Shown: positions 9,109-17,798, counted from the stretch's first letter. The stretch: 64,000 nt of DNA from Oceanobacillus piezotolerans (GCF_003665065.1 NZ_RCHR01000003.1:310001-374000); one strand, 5' to 3'. Numbers and translations are program-made. Notes: generated by a model not told the origin, from the letters alone.

Positions 9109-9717
9109 ATGCTTAATAAGTTTAAGAAAGTGGCTATTGCATCTGTCATTTCTGTATCATTCATCTTGCCTATTTCTACATTAGCAGCTAGTTCATATAC
9201 GGTTGTTGGCGGAGACACCATGTGGAAGATTGCTGTAAAAACACAAACAGGCGTAAGTGAATTGATTCAATCTAATCCACAAATTAAAAACCCAAACCTT
9301 ATTTATCCAGGTCAAAAGCTGAATGTTCCTAGCAATGCGGAGTATAATGTGGAACAAGAGGTTATTAGACTTGTAAATATTGAAAGAGCAAATCATGGTT
9401 TACCAGCATTAAAATATGATTGGGAACTAGCTAGAGTAGCGAAGCATAAGTCCCAAGATATGCATGATAAAGGTTACTTCAGCCATAACAGTCCAACATA
9501 CGGATCTCCATTTGATATGATGAAAAATTATGGAATTAACTATAAATCTGCCGGTGAAAATATCGCAAAAGGGCAAAAGACTGCACAACAAGTTGTAGAT
9601 GCTTGGATGAACAGTCAAGGCCATCGCGCCAACATTTTAAACTCCAGCTATACGCATATTGGTGTAGGATATGTATCGGATGGTCACTACTGGACACAAA
9701 TGTTTATGAAGAAATAA
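9109..9717 (+). CDS. Secreted LysM and CAP (SCP/PR1) domain protein
   Basis: This 202-aa protein has a signal peptide (residues 1-27, ending STLAA), one LysM peptidoglycan-binding motif (about 28-74, SYTVVGGDTMWKIAV...) and a CAP domain (about 80-202). The CAP core is shown by H-SQDMHDKGYFSHNSP, GENIAKG and SQGHRANILN. It resembles YkwD/SafA-type Bacillus proteins. CAP domains in bacteria have no settled catalytic role. The start has AGGAGG at good spacing. A WalR-type box upstream and a shared hairpin terminator downstream suggest a single wall-linked transcript. Confidence 0.88.
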   Translation: MLNKFKKVAIASVISVSFILPISTLAASSYTVVGGDTMWKIAVKTQTGVSELIQSNPQIKNPNLIYPGQKLNVPSNAEYNVEQEVIRLVNIERANHGLPALKYDWELARVAKHKSQDMHDKGYFSHNSPTYGSPFDMMKNYGINYKSAGENIAKGQKTAQQVVDAWMNSQGHRANILNSSYTHIGVGYVSDGHYWTQMFMKK

Positions 9718-9723
9718 TGGAAG

Positions 9724-9757
9724 AAACCATAAATCCATATAATGGGTTTATGGTTTT
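9724..9757. terminator. Bidirectional terminator
   Basis: AAACCATAAA pairs with TTTATGGTTT and is followed by T residues. The convergent nucleotidyltransferase gene stops inside the hairpin at 9748. Confidence 0.8.
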
Positions 9758-10533
9758 TCTTTGCTCCAAACTTCCTCTAAAGTTGTTTGAAATAATAGAT
9801 TCAACGCTTTTGTAGGATCACTTTTTCTACTGGGTAGACTGTTTGCGATGTCATCTAATCGGTAGAGCTCTTCTTTGAATAAATTACTTTGTACCTTTTG
9901 TAGTAATGGAATGCCTTTTCTTTTCAGAGTGATGACCTCCAAACAGTGTTCTTTCCAATTACCTTCAGGTAGTATGTTAACTAATAGATTCATATCCAAA
10001 GTGGGTGGGAAGGATAAGTGATTTTCTATCCATTTACAAAATAATATGGGTCTAGCTACATTTAAGTAATCCTTGACATTCTCACTCTCCATATAGCTAA
10101 GCTTGCTGAGATTATTTTTTGCCATATTTAAGTAGTGGTACATACAAGATTTTAGTTCTACTGCTTCATTTTGTATAGCTTTTAATTGCTGAATGGTTGT
10201 GAACGGCTCCAAATAAATGATGCTGGAGTGCAGCCACTCTAATAAAGATGGGTTGGATTTTCTAAATAGTTTTAATGCCTTTGTCAACTCCCAACCATGA
10301 ATATCCAGATTGCCTTGAACGGGTACATCTATATAATCTTTCTTCTTTCCAATGCCGATTGGGTCAATTTCAAGGTAATGCAAAGTTTTATGAACATAAA
10401 TAAAGCGAACATCATAATCGCTGTGTTGAGATGCGAGACCAAACGCTCTACTGCCAACTTCACAGGAATATAATATCTTTATTCCATAATCTAATTCTAT
10501 CCTATTTAACGTATTTAGAATTATTTTCTTCAT
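9748..10533 (-). CDS. Predicted nucleotidyltransferase, YcgL/RlaP family
   Basis: This 261-aa protein has the polymerase-beta-type nucleotidyltransferase signature GSRAFGL....SDYDVRF at about residues 28-44, supplying the metal-binding aspartates. The rest matches the pattern of B. subtilis YcgL and the RlaP family (PF10127 type), some of which sit beside RNA ligases in RNA repair loci. No ligase gene is nearby, so no pathway can be assigned. The start at 10533 follows an AT-rich region with a moderate ribosome binding site (TGAGG). It appears monocistronic. Confidence 0.75.
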   Translation of the reverse strand: MKKIILNTLNRIELDYGIKILYSCEVGSRAFGLASQHSDYDVRFIYVHKTLHYLEIDPIGIGKKKDYIDVPVQGNLDIHGWELTKALKLFRKSNPSLLEWLHSSIIYLEPFTTIQQLKAIQNEAVELKSCMYHYLNMAKNNLSKLSYMESENVKDYLNVARPILFCKWIENHLSFPPTLDMNLLVNILPEGNWKEHCLEVITLKRKGIPLLQKVQSNLFKEELYRLDDIANSLPSRKSDPTKALNLLFQTTLEEVWSKEKP

Positions 10534-10662
10534 CGTAAAACCTCATTTCGTACACAGTATAAGCTTTGTTTAATGATTATAATACATTAAATCGATTTCC
10601 TTGAATGAAATAGAATATTTTGATACTTTTTATGTAGATGTTATTAGAAAAGAGGGATATCT

Positions 10663-11139
10663 ATGTATCGAAAAGTAGAAGATTTTATTCAAGAATGGTC
10701 TCATTCTGCAAATGGTACACTGCAAGTATTAGAAGCACTTACAGATGAGAAGTTAGACCAGGCTATTGTGGAAGGCCATAATACACTGGGCTGGTTAGGC
10801 TGGCACCTTACTACTGCACCTTTGTATTTTGTAGGACAAGTTGGTATTCAATTAGAAGTAGAGGTAAATTCAAAGGAAGTTCCTAATAATGCAAGTGAAA
10901 TTGTCCAAACTTATAAAAAAGTTTCCGAAGCAGTAACAGAAAAGATAAAGGACTCCCTCACAGATGAAAAGCTTGTAGAAGAAGTAGATAGCCATGGTTC
11001 TCTCGTTCCAAGGGGCAAGCTGTTAAGAACGTTAGTGGATCATCAAACACATCATCGCGGACAGATGACGGTACTCCTAAGACAAGCTGGATTGCCAGTG
11101 CCAGGTGTAATGGGGCCAACGAAGGAACAACGAGCATAA
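10663..11139 (+). CDS. DinB-family putative metal-binding protein
   Basis: This 158-aa four-helix-bundle protein has the DinB/YfiT histidine set: H48 in LGWLGWH and H127/H131 in HQTHHRGQ. These residues bind a divalent metal in characterised relatives, which include bacillithiol S-transferases. The substrate cannot be read from the sequence. ATG 10663 has GAGGG upstream. No LexA box is seen before it despite the family name. A strong terminator follows. Confidence 0.8.
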   Translation: MYRKVEDFIQEWSHSANGTLQVLEALTDEKLDQAIVEGHNTLGWLGWHLTTAPLYFVGQVGIQLEVEVNSKEVPNNASEIVQTYKKVSEAVTEKIKDSLTDEKLVEEVDSHGSLVPRGKLLRTLVDHQTHHRGQMTVLLRQAGLPVPGVMGPTKEQRA

Positions 11140-11152
11140 TTTTTGAGAAGAA

Positions 11153-11188
11153 ATCGCCTCAACTTTATCAAGATGAGGCGGTTTTTTT
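11153..11188 (+). terminator. Terminator after dinB-like gene
   Basis: CGCCTCA pairs with TGAGGCG over a 10-base loop, followed by seven T residues. Confidence 0.85.
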
Positions 11189-11707
11189 ACCTCATTTTGC
11201 AGATATTTTCCCTTAAAAGCGACAAATTTCGGTCAACATGGCCAATACCTGAATATCTTGCTTTATAGTCCTTAAGTAAATGGAAAATTTACTTACTCAA
11301 AAGATGAGAATAACAACCACTTTGATAAAAATTTGGAATGACAGAGGAGATATCTGCAAAATTCCATATAGTTTGTCCATGTAATGCAAAAGAATCAATA
11401 TAGACAACCATTAGCATTCCTGGAAGTGGTATATGTAGTCAAACCCTATTTTTATGTTTCTGTGCAACTATAATTATTACTAAGTGTTCTAGGATTATTT
11501 ATTTCATGATAAGAGTACTAACCAGTGACCGTCGTTAATCTATATAGCACAATTCAAAGGAGCGAAGTAATCAAAGCCGTCACTGTGGATTGTTAAAATA
11601 TAGACCTACTAAAAACATTAAAAAGATTAAAGGCAAATCCTCATTAAAACCTGACACACTCTCTAAACCTTTTTTACTCTTCATTCTCCTTTATCTGTTT
11701 TATCCTG
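11189..11707. other. Intergenic region without a visible gene
   Basis: About 520 AT-rich bases lie between the terminator of the DinB gene and the stop of the convergent amidohydrolase. I see no open frame with a ribosome binding site, no tRNA and no clear structured element. It may be a decayed gene or hold an unrecognised small RNA. Confidence 0.4.
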
Positions 11708-13303
11708 TTATTTACTGTATTTGATTTCTCCACCAATGATGGTCATTTCTATTTCTGTATCTAAAAGCTCGTCTGGATTCTCCATCTCAAAAGGATTGTT
11801 AGAATACACGGTCATATCTGCAAGTTTTCCTCTAGCAATGGTTCCTTTGATTTGTTCCTCGTTAGTTGGATAGGCAGCTAGTTCAGTAAAGATTCGAAAT
11901 GCTTCATACATCGACAGTTTTTCTTCTGGAATATAGCCATTATGTATTTGACCAGGTGTTTTTCTAGTTACAGCAGCATGAATGCCATGCAATGGATCGA
12001 CCGGTTCGACTGGTGAGTCTGATCCGCCTGCACAAATCACGCCAGCATTTAATAAGGATTTCCAAGCATAGGAAAGTCGAATCCGCTCTTCGCCAAGCCG
12101 CTCTTTCACCCATGGGAAGTCGCTTGCCAGGAAACGTGGTTGAATATCAGCAATTCTGCTAGGTCTTGCTAGTCGTTCTATTAATTCTTTCCGAAGTACT
12201 TGTGTATGGATAAGTCGGTCACGATAATTTACTGCAGGGAACTTATCTAATACATCAAGGACATTTTCTAATGCTTTATCTCCAATTGTATGTACGGCAA
12301 TTGGCATATCCAACTCGCGTGCACGCTTTACAATATCATATAAGGCGTATTGATCCATCATGGCATCCCCATAATTATCTGGATCATCACTATAAGGTTC
12401 GGATAGAAGTGCAGTCCTGCGTCCAAAAGCACCATCTGCAAATATCTTTACTGCCCCGATTTGCAGGGTATCATTGCCATATCCAGCATACATGCCAGCA
12501 TCATGTAAATCGTCAAGAAATTCATGGTTGACTAATAAATTTGCTCGCAACCCAAGTTTTTCTGTATTTAAAAGTTCATCATAAATGGAATAGGTTTGCT
12601 TCAGTCCACCCATATAAAGAGGATCATTGGTATGGACACTCGTTAACCCTTTTCTCAATGCAAATTGTATCGCTTGTCTTAATGAATCCTTCATAACCTC
12701 ATAGGACTTTACTGGAATAAATGGCTTAATCAAATCAGAAGCTGACTCTAACAGTAACCCTGTTGGTCTTTTCGTTTGTGGATTCTTAACAATCATTCCA
12801 CCTTCAGGAACAGAAATGGATGGATGGTAATTGCTTCTCGTTAACGCATGACTGTTGACAATAGATGCATGTTCACAAATTCTGGATAAAAATAACGGAT
12901 TATTTGGAGCAGCGAAATCCAATTCTTCAATGGTCGGAATCGTTCCATCTGTAAACAGATTTTCATCCCAGCCACCACCAAGCAGCCATTCTCCTGGTTT
13001 AAGTGTATTTGCTTTTGCTTGTATCTTCTCAAGCATTGTTTGTTTCGAATGGGTTCCAGTTAAGTCAAGGTTTATAAATTTGTCCGCTAATAGAGATAGA
13101 TGTAAATGACTGTCCACTAATCCTGGTGTTACGGTTTTACCTTGTAAGTCAACAATAGCAGCATCAGTCGTTTTATAGTTTGATAATATTTCTTTAGTTG
13201 TACCTAAGGCGATGAAACGCCTGTTTTCAATTACAACAGCTTCTGTGACAGGTTGTATTTGATTGAATGTATAAAATTTTCCGTTTAAGAATAGTTTTTT
13301 CAT
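11708..13303 (-). CDS. Amidohydrolase, YtcJ-like, behind a lysine riboswitch
   Basis: This 531-aa metal-dependent hydrolase belongs to the amidohydrolase-3 (COG1574) group. The metal-ligand motifs are visible: VDSHLHLS near residue 66, HTIGDKA in the middle and GSDSPVEP near the C-terminus. B. subtilis YtcJ has nearly the same length. Substrates in the family are mostly unknown. ATG 13303 was chosen for the AAAGGAGAG eight bases upstream rather than a longer frame starting at 13381. A full lysine riboswitch with a terminator lies about 160 bases upstream and no gene intervenes, which suggests a lysine-related substrate. That link is inference. Confidence 0.8.
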   Translation of the reverse strand: MKKLFLNGKFYTFNQIQPVTEAVVIENRRFIALGTTKEILSNYKTTDAAIVDLQGKTVTPGLVDSHLHLSLLADKFINLDLTGTHSKQTMLEKIQAKANTLKPGEWLLGGGWDENLFTDGTIPTIEELDFAAPNNPLFLSRICEHASIVNSHALTRSNYHPSISVPEGGMIVKNPQTKRPTGLLLESASDLIKPFIPVKSYEVMKDSLRQAIQFALRKGLTSVHTNDPLYMGGLKQTYSIYDELLNTEKLGLRANLLVNHEFLDDLHDAGMYAGYGNDTLQIGAVKIFADGAFGRRTALLSEPYSDDPDNYGDAMMDQYALYDIVKRARELDMPIAVHTIGDKALENVLDVLDKFPAVNYRDRLIHTQVLRKELIERLARPSRIADIQPRFLASDFPWVKERLGEERIRLSYAWKSLLNAGVICAGGSDSPVEPVDPLHGIHAAVTRKTPGQIHNGYIPEEKLSMYEAFRIFTELAAYPTNEEQIKGTIARGKLADMTVYSNNPFEMENPDELLDTEIEMTIIGGEIKYSK

Positions 13304-13463
13304 AGTTTGCTCTCCTTTAGAGGTATTTAATATAGGAATATATGTATGGAATGCTCTACAAATGGAAAATTGTGGTCCCATAAATAAAGGGTGGATAGTC
13401 TGAAGGAAGGGGAAGGTGAATGATTGTTATTTTTTGCGCAACTGGGAAAATAATTTTAATGCA

Positions 13464-13706
13464 CAAAAAAACAATGATAGAAAATAACCTACCATTGTTG
13501 CCGCACAATAATGTTATCCTCCAATTCGATCAGTAGTCCTCCATGCGAATAGCATTGCATGACAGTCTGCTCCTTGTTTAGGAAGCATCCCAGCAATAAT
13601 AAGTTTGACCCTTATTACACTTCGGCAAACAATCCTTTCGTCAATCCTCAACGATGTCATACTCCGACTGATTACTTATATTCTTTGCGCCTCTACCTCA
13701 CCGATC
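13464..13706 (-). promoter_or_regulatory. Lysine riboswitch (L-box) with terminator
   Basis: Read on the minus strand, the aptamer begins GATCGGTGAGGTAGAGGCGC. It continues with GCCGAAG, a GCTGGGATG segment and GCATGGAGGACTACTGATC, which are the hallmark pieces of the L-box. The P1 stem pairs 13699-13706 with 13528-13535. An intrinsic terminator (AACAATGgTAG/CTAtCATTGTT plus T-run) follows at 13464-13500. Lysine binding would end transcription before the amidohydrolase at 13303. Confidence 0.88.
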
Positions 13707-13733
13707 AGTAAGGTGTCTATGAAATTAGTTTTA

Positions 13734-13762
13734 ATACTATCAAATGGTTGTAAATAATTCAA
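13734..13762 (-). promoter_or_regulatory. Sigma-A-type promoter for the lysine riboswitch
   Basis: TTGAAT (-35, 13757-13762) and TAGTAT (-10, 13734-13739) are separated by 17 bases on the minus strand. They lie just upstream of the riboswitch P1 stem. Confidence 0.6.
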
Positions 13763-14027
13763 CCCAATTTTATAAAATTTAGAAATGATGAAATAGATTA
13801 ATATAATGAAACCTAGGGGTTTAGCTTATTTGAATGATTAGAAAGAGACTGGAGATACAAGTTGACAATAGAGAATACAATATTCTATACTTTATTCAAC
13901 ATTGTTGAATAAAAGGAAACATAATTGAATATATATAAATAAATCAGCTCCTGTCCTTTATAAACAATGGTGGGAGTGCAACACGTAATGCAAGAGACTG
14001 ACATATTCTGTTAAGGACTATTAATAA

Positions 14028-14041
14028 AGTAAACGCTATCA
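14028..14041 (+). promoter_or_regulatory. cre-like site (CcpA)
   Basis: AGTAAACGCTATCA matches the cre consensus TGWAANCGNTNWCA at every position except the first. It lies 39 bases before the HMG-CoA lyase start, just after a possible promoter (CTGACA near 13998). Glucose repression of this gene is a reasonable inference. Confidence 0.5.
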
Positions 14042-14079
14042 TTTTGAGTGGATAAATTTTTGAACAGGAGAGGGTACTA

Positions 14080-14976
14080 ATGAATAAATTGCCAAGTTTT
14101 GTTCAAATTAAAGAAGTTGGACCAAGGGACGGCTTGCAAAATGAGAAGAAGGATTTACCTACAGAAGACAAAGTAACGTGGATTGATATGCTTTCTAATA
14201 GTGGTATAAAAGAAATTGAATTTTCTTCATTTGTAAACCCGAAATGGATTCCAGCTTTAGCTGACGCAAGAGAGGTTGGGAAACAGATGAAGCGTAACCC
14301 TGATGTTAGGTATTCTGCCCTTGTGCCAAATCAGAAGGGGCTTGAATTCGCTTTAGAAGCAGGGATTGATGGTGCCTCTGTATTTATGTCAGCAAGTGAA
14401 ACACATAACCGTAAGAATATAAATAAATCGATTAATGATACTTTTCCTGTACTAAAAGCCGTAATAGAGGAAGCAAAGCAAGCAGGTAAATATGTAACAG
14501 GTTATGTTTCCACTGTATTTGATTGCCCATACGAAGGAAGAATAGAACCTGAATCTGTTGTTGAAATATGTGAAAGATTACTAGAATATGGGGCAGATGA
14601 TATATCTCTCGGAGATACAATCGGTTCGTCAGTTCCATCTCAAGTAGAGAATTTATTGGAAAAGGTAATGGTCCAACTCCCAAAAGAAAAAATCATCATG
14701 CATTTTCATGACACAAGAGGGATGGCGATTGCAAATATTATGACATCCATGCAATATGGAATTACTCATTTTGATAGCTCGATTGGTGGGCTGGGGGGGT
14801 GCCCTTATGCACCGGGAGCTGCAGGGAATGTTGCTACAAATGATGTTCTATATCTGTTGCATGGATTAGGAATAGAAACAGGAATAAATGATAAAAAGAT
14901 ACAAGAAGCTTCGCTGTTTATCCAGAGTAAATTGGGCAAAGTGCTGCCGAGCAGATCTTTGTTAGCAAGTGGATAA
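14080..14976 (+). CDS. mvaB: Hydroxymethylglutaryl-CoA lyase
   Basis: This 298-aa TIM-barrel enzyme of the HMGL family would split HMG-CoA into acetyl-CoA and acetoacetate, the last step of leucine breakdown. Visible signatures are VGPRDGLQNE at residues 13-22, MHFHDTRGMA with the metal-binding HxH, and GGLGGCPYAPGAAGN with the catalytic cysteine loop. In B. subtilis the orthologue YngG sits in a leucine-degradation cluster. Here it stands alone, with no acyl-CoA dehydrogenase or carboxylase genes beside it. AGGAGAGGG precedes the ATG. A family A repeat follows. Confidence 0.9.
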   Translation: MNKLPSFVQIKEVGPRDGLQNEKKDLPTEDKVTWIDMLSNSGIKEIEFSSFVNPKWIPALADAREVGKQMKRNPDVRYSALVPNQKGLEFALEAGIDGASVFMSASETHNRKNINKSINDTFPVLKAVIEEAKQAGKYVTGYVSTVFDCPYEGRIEPESVVEICERLLEYGADDISLGDTIGSSVPSQVENLLEKVMVQLPKEKIIMHFHDTRGMAIANIMTSMQYGITHFDSSIGGLGGCPYAPGAAGNVATNDVLYLLHGLGIETGINDKKIQEASLFIQSKLGKVLPSRSLLASG

Positions 14977-15017
14977 TAAGGTAGGAGCCGATTTAACTTT
15001 TAGAGCTTCTATCCTAG

Positions 15018-15166
15018 AAGAGGTTGGGACATATAACTAAATATTTTAATTCAAAAGACGAACGAACCAATAAATAAGCGAAGTATATTTCCGGAGCGAT
15101 ATTTCTCCACTAGCCGAAGTTCGGCTTTTTCTTTTGAAAAACACTTTTGTCCAGCCTCTTTCTTTT
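15018..15166. repeat. Intergenic palindromic repeat, family A copy 2 (internally deleted)
   Basis: The ends match copy 1 (AGAGGTTGGGACATA... and ...AACACTTTTGTCCAGCCTCTTT), as do AGACGAACGA and AGCGAAGTATATTTCCGG. About 100 internal bases present in copy 1, including the GACCCCGCAGGAAG part, are missing. The outer arms pair to form a terminator-like stem after mvaB. Confidence 0.65.
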
Positions 15167-15282
15167 AAATAGTAATTTATATAGAATATAATGCAGTTTT
15201 ACTTACTATCTTGACTACCTTTGATGTACTGTTCTATGATTAAAGCACTAGAATCGAACGATGAAGAAAGGAATGAGCTTCA

Positions 15283-15843
15283 ATAGATCTTAATAAAATA
15301 GGAAATAAAATAAAACAATTACGTTTAAGACAGAAGAAAACGCAGCAGCAAATTGCAGATGAATGCGGTATCTCCAAGAGTATGCTTTCGAAAATTGAAA
15401 ATGGACAGACAGCTTCAGCTATTGCAACGTTATCAAAAATTAGTGAAGCGTTAGGTGTCTCTCTATCTTGGGTACTTGATGATAAAACAAATGACGATCT
15501 AGTACTCCAAAAAAGATCAAATCGGAAATCTAAGGTTGGAGATGTACATATGGGTTATTCTTATGAGATGCTTGCTAATCGTTCTCTTTCAAGTGGAATC
15601 GAGCCAACAATCGTACATGTAACCCCTAAAAATATAAATCAGAGAAATGAAACATATACTCATTCCCAAGATGAATTTATTTATATTTTGGAGGGCTCTA
15701 TTTATTTGCTTTATGATAATGAAAACTATTATATGGAAAAGGGAGACAGCGCCTATTTTCAAGGATCAAAACCACATTTATTTGTTCCTGTAAATGACGA
15801 AGAAGCGCAAGTATTAACTTGCTTTATTAACCAAGATTTTTAA
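15283..15843 (+). CDS. XRE-family regulator with cupin domain; ATA in start position
   Basis: The 186-aa product would have an HTH (about residues 3-60: KIGNKIKQLRLRQKKTQQQIA..CGISKSMLSKIENG) and a C-terminal cupin sensor domain (about 105-180). This is the common MerR-unrelated XRE-cupin regulator layout. The frame has no ATG, GTG or TTG between the upstream stop at 15274 and ATG 15382, which lies inside the HTH. The only codon at correct distance from GAAAGGAA is ATA at 15283. Either ATA is used, or the start codon has mutated. A 10-codon frame (ATG 15261) overlaps the site. Target genes are unknown. Confidence 0.7.
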   Translation: MDLNKIGNKIKQLRLRQKKTQQQIADECGISKSMLSKIENGQTASAIATLSKISEALGVSLSWVLDDKTNDDLVLQKRSNRKSKVGDVHMGYSYEMLANRSLSSGIEPTIVHVTPKNINQRNETYTHSQDEFIYILEGSIYLLYDNENYYMEKGDSAYFQGSKPHLFVPVNDEEAQVLTCFINQDF

Positions 15844-15846
15844 AAT

Positions 15847-15876
15847 GCAATCAACTATTGTTGGTTGTGTTTTTTT
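15847..15876 (+). terminator. Terminator after XRE-cupin gene
   Basis: GCAATCAAC pairs with GTTGGTTGT around a 4-base loop, followed by a T-run. Confidence 0.75.
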
Positions 15877-15908
15877 GCAGGTAAACATAGAAGAGGGGGA
15901 TGAATTAA

Positions 15909-16328
15909 ATGTTGGAGCCAGCTTGTGTATTTTGCCACCCAAAACTGGAAAAAAAGCAAAACGTTATTCTAGAAAATGAATATTGCAGATTTCTACAGCT
16001 AGAAGATGCTATGAAGAAAGGAGTTATCTTGGAAGGAGCTGGGGTTATCGTACCTAAAGCGCATCGTGAAACAGTATTTGAGTTAACGGAGGAGGAATGC
16101 AATGCGACCTTTGCTTTGTTAAGAGAAGTAAAGAAATATATTGATAAGATATACCAGCCACAAGGATACAATCTTGGTTGGAATTGTGGCGAGATTGCCG
16201 GTCAGCATCTATTTCATGCTCACTTCCATGTACTACCCAGATACAAGGATGAAAAGATGGTAAACAGAGGAATTCGTTTCATGTTTAAAGACGGTCAAAA
16301 TGAGCGATTTTCAAATGTTTTAGGTTAA
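15909..16328 (+). CDS. HIT-family protein
   Basis: This 139-aa member of the histidine-triad superfamily carries the signature QHLFHAHFHVLPR at about residues 98-110, giving the HxHxH nucleotide-binding and catalytic motif. A CVFC pair near the N-terminus may bind zinc together with histidines. HIT proteins hydrolyse or transfer nucleotide phosphoramidates and dinucleotides; the exact substrate is not visible. GAGGGG precedes the ATG. The gene follows the terminator of the regulator and is probably separate from it. Confidence 0.88.
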   Translation: MLEPACVFCHPKLEKKQNVILENEYCRFLQLEDAMKKGVILEGAGVIVPKAHRETVFELTEEECNATFALLREVKKYIDKIYQPQGYNLGWNCGEIAGQHLFHAHFHVLPRYKDEKMVNRGIRFMFKDGQNERFSNVLG

Positions 16329-16647
16329 TGTTTCCTTAGTCCAAAAAATTCCTGCTTATGTACTGGGTATAAGGTGAATTCAATTTATACCAGATTGAGA
16401 GAAGATATTGCTTATGGAACAGTTTTATGAAGCGGGCGGTCCTAGTCGACCGCCTGCTTCTTGTGTCACAGGTTAACTGACTGTAAGCCCATTAACGAGA
16501 AGATTCCTAGAGTATAAGAATTGTAAGTGGGGACTAACAGCAGATCAAACACCCAATTGGTTTAATGGCTCTTACTTATACCTTAGTGGTGTTAGCACTC
16601 AGTGGGCGAGAAAAGGTAATCCCCACTGGTGGAAGTTTTACTTTAAA
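16329..16647. other. Intergenic region with hairpin and family B repeat
   Basis: This stretch between the HIT gene and the small YjcZ-type gene contains a GC-rich hairpin at 16429-16460 and a family B repeat from 16471. No further gene is seen. Confidence 0.6.
16429..16460. terminator. Very stable GC-rich hairpin
   Basis: GAAGCGGGCGGTC pairs with GACCGCCTGCTTC (one mismatch, six-base loop). It stands out in this AT-rich region. The following TTGTGT is a weak T-run, so it may be the HIT gene terminator or part of the adjacent repeat. Confidence 0.55.
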
Positions 16648-16649
16648 TT
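16471..16649. repeat. Structured intergenic repeat, family B copy 1
   Basis: The element starts GGTTAACTGACTGTAAGCCC and ends with a hairpin of the form CACTCAGTGGG...CCCCACTGGTGG followed by GAAGTTTTACTTTA. Related copies are at 44457, 46194, 33340 (truncated) and 27228 (degenerate). The 3' end touches the stop of the YjcZ-type gene. Confidence 0.6.
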
Positions 16650-16788
16650 AGAACCAAGCAGCTCCAACAATGATTAGAAGGATAAACAATACTACGATTA
16701 ACGCGAAGCCACCACCGTAGCCATAACCACCGCCATAGCCGTAACCACCATAACCACCGAATCCACATCCGCATCTACCAAAACCCAT
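16648..16788 (-). CDS. YjcZ-type small spore membrane protein, 46 aa
   Basis: The ATG at 16788 follows AAGGAGG. The product is a Gly/Tyr-rich head ([20 protein letters not shown] type) and one transmembrane helix [15 protein letters not shown] near the C-terminus. This is the layout of the YjcZ family of tiny sporulation proteins in Bacillaceae. It is followed upstream on the same strand, 40 bases away, by a related gene with a sigma-K-like promoter, so the two are probably one transcript. Function of the family is unknown. Confidence 0.8.
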   Translation of the reverse strand: MGFGRCGCGFGGYGGYGYGGGYGYGGGFALIVVLFILLIIVGAAWF

Positions 16789-16828
16789 ATTTAAAAACCT
16801 CCTTAAATAATTTAACTTTCTTCAGATC

Positions 16829-16927
16829 TTAATATACGTAAGCTGACCCTACAATGATTAGCAAAATAAACAATACAACAATTAAAGCAAAGCCACTACC
16901 AAAGCCTCCTGCATAACCACCACTCAT
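16829..16927 (-). CDS. YjcZ-type small spore membrane protein, 32 aa
   Basis: The ATG at 16927 follows GGAGGTGAT. The 32-aa product has a short glycine-rich head (SGGYAGGFGSG) and the same transmembrane helix [15 protein letters not shown] found in the neighbour at 16648 and in the distant gene at 61818. It is the first gene of a probable two-gene sporulation operon. Confidence 0.8.
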   Translation of the reverse strand: MSGGYAGGFGSGFALIVVLFILLIIVGSAYVY

Positions 16928-16957
16928 TCATATCACCTCCAAAGTGATTTACACAAA

Positions 16958-16984
16958 TAATATATGAATGGTTTTATATATTGT
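16958..16984 (-). promoter_or_regulatory. Sigma-K-like promoter
   Basis: On the minus strand, AC, 16 bases, then CATATATTA matches the sigma-K pattern (AC ... CATANNNTA). It lies 31 bases before a YjcZ-type start codon. The same arrangement with identical spacing lies before the YjcZ-type gene at 61818. Confidence 0.45.
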
Positions 16985-17027
16985 ATAGGTATAATCCCAA
17001 TTAGAACGATTTAGGCTATCAAGTGTT

Positions 17028-17798
17028 TTACAGAAATGTTTCTGAATCAAGCTTTAATAAATCCTTGCCCTTTACTTTAGACTTTTTTGTGAAAGCTTCC
17101 ACAAGTTGATATCCAGCGCAATAGCCGAGCATTTTGGGATAGAGGTTTCTTCCATATAGGATTGCTTCATATTTTCTGTTGTTTGGTGTTAGCTTGCTAT
17201 TGGGGATGATGATATGATCGATCCATTTTTTAATTTGAGCGGCTGGATAATAGGTAGTCCAGTTTGCTTGAAGGGCTTCCCCCAGCTGCTCCCCAACCAT
17301 ATACTCTGCTAAGCCTTCTAGAATAATAGCATCTAGTAAGTTATATTTGCTAGAATCCTTAGCATGATGTTTTAATCGACAGACATGATTGTATTCGTGA
17401 GTAAATAGAGCCTTTAGTTCATTCTCTGTTGTTTTTTCAGAAATAAATAAGAACAATTTATCAGTGAATGCGACGCCTGATTTCCCATTAAAATCTTTGG
17501 ATAATTTTCGATTATTCGAATCGGACGGGAAGATAAAGATAGGAATATCTGGACCTTGCCATTTTGCACGAAGTAGATCAAATTCTCTACTTGTAACTTC
17601 CCAAAAATTCTTTTTTTGTAAGTACTCAATAAACTTCTTTTTATCCTTTGAAGGTGATCTATACATTCCGTTCCTAACTAAGTAAGAGAAGATATCATCT
17701 GCTGTTCCACCTGGAAAATATTCTTCTAACTTTGCGCAAATAAGAATGGGTTTATCATATAAATCATGCAACCATTGATCTGTTTTTATCACGCCCAT
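17028..17798 (-). CDS. DUF2268 putative zinc metalloprotease, YjaZ-like
   Basis: This 256-aa protein contains HEYNHVCR (HExxH zincin motif) and, 30-40 residues later, LEGLAEYM supplying the third metal ligand region. This matches the DUF2268 family, which includes B. subtilis YjaZ. It has no clear signal peptide, so it is probably cytoplasmic. ATG 17798 follows AAGGAG at seven bases; an upstream frame from 17819 overlaps that site. The substrate is unknown and there is no operon partner. Confidence 0.75.
   Translation of the reverse strand: MGVIKTDQWLHDLYDKPILICAKLEEYFPGGTADDIFSYLVRNGMYRSPSKDKKKFIEYLQKKNFWEVTSREFDLLRAKWQGPDIPIFIFPSDSNNRKLSKDFNGKSGVAFTDKLFLFISEKTTENELKALFTHEYNHVCRLKHHAKDSSKYNLLDAIILEGLAEYMVGEQLGEALQANWTTYYPAAQIKKWIDHIIIPNSKLTPNNRKYEAILYGRNLYPKMLGYCAGYQLVEAFTKKSKVKGKDLLKLDSETFL

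Noticed and set aside
16329-16660. Riboswitch or CRISPR-like structure
   Set aside because: The hairpin and repeat do not match a riboswitch family I know, and there are no regularly spaced direct repeats.
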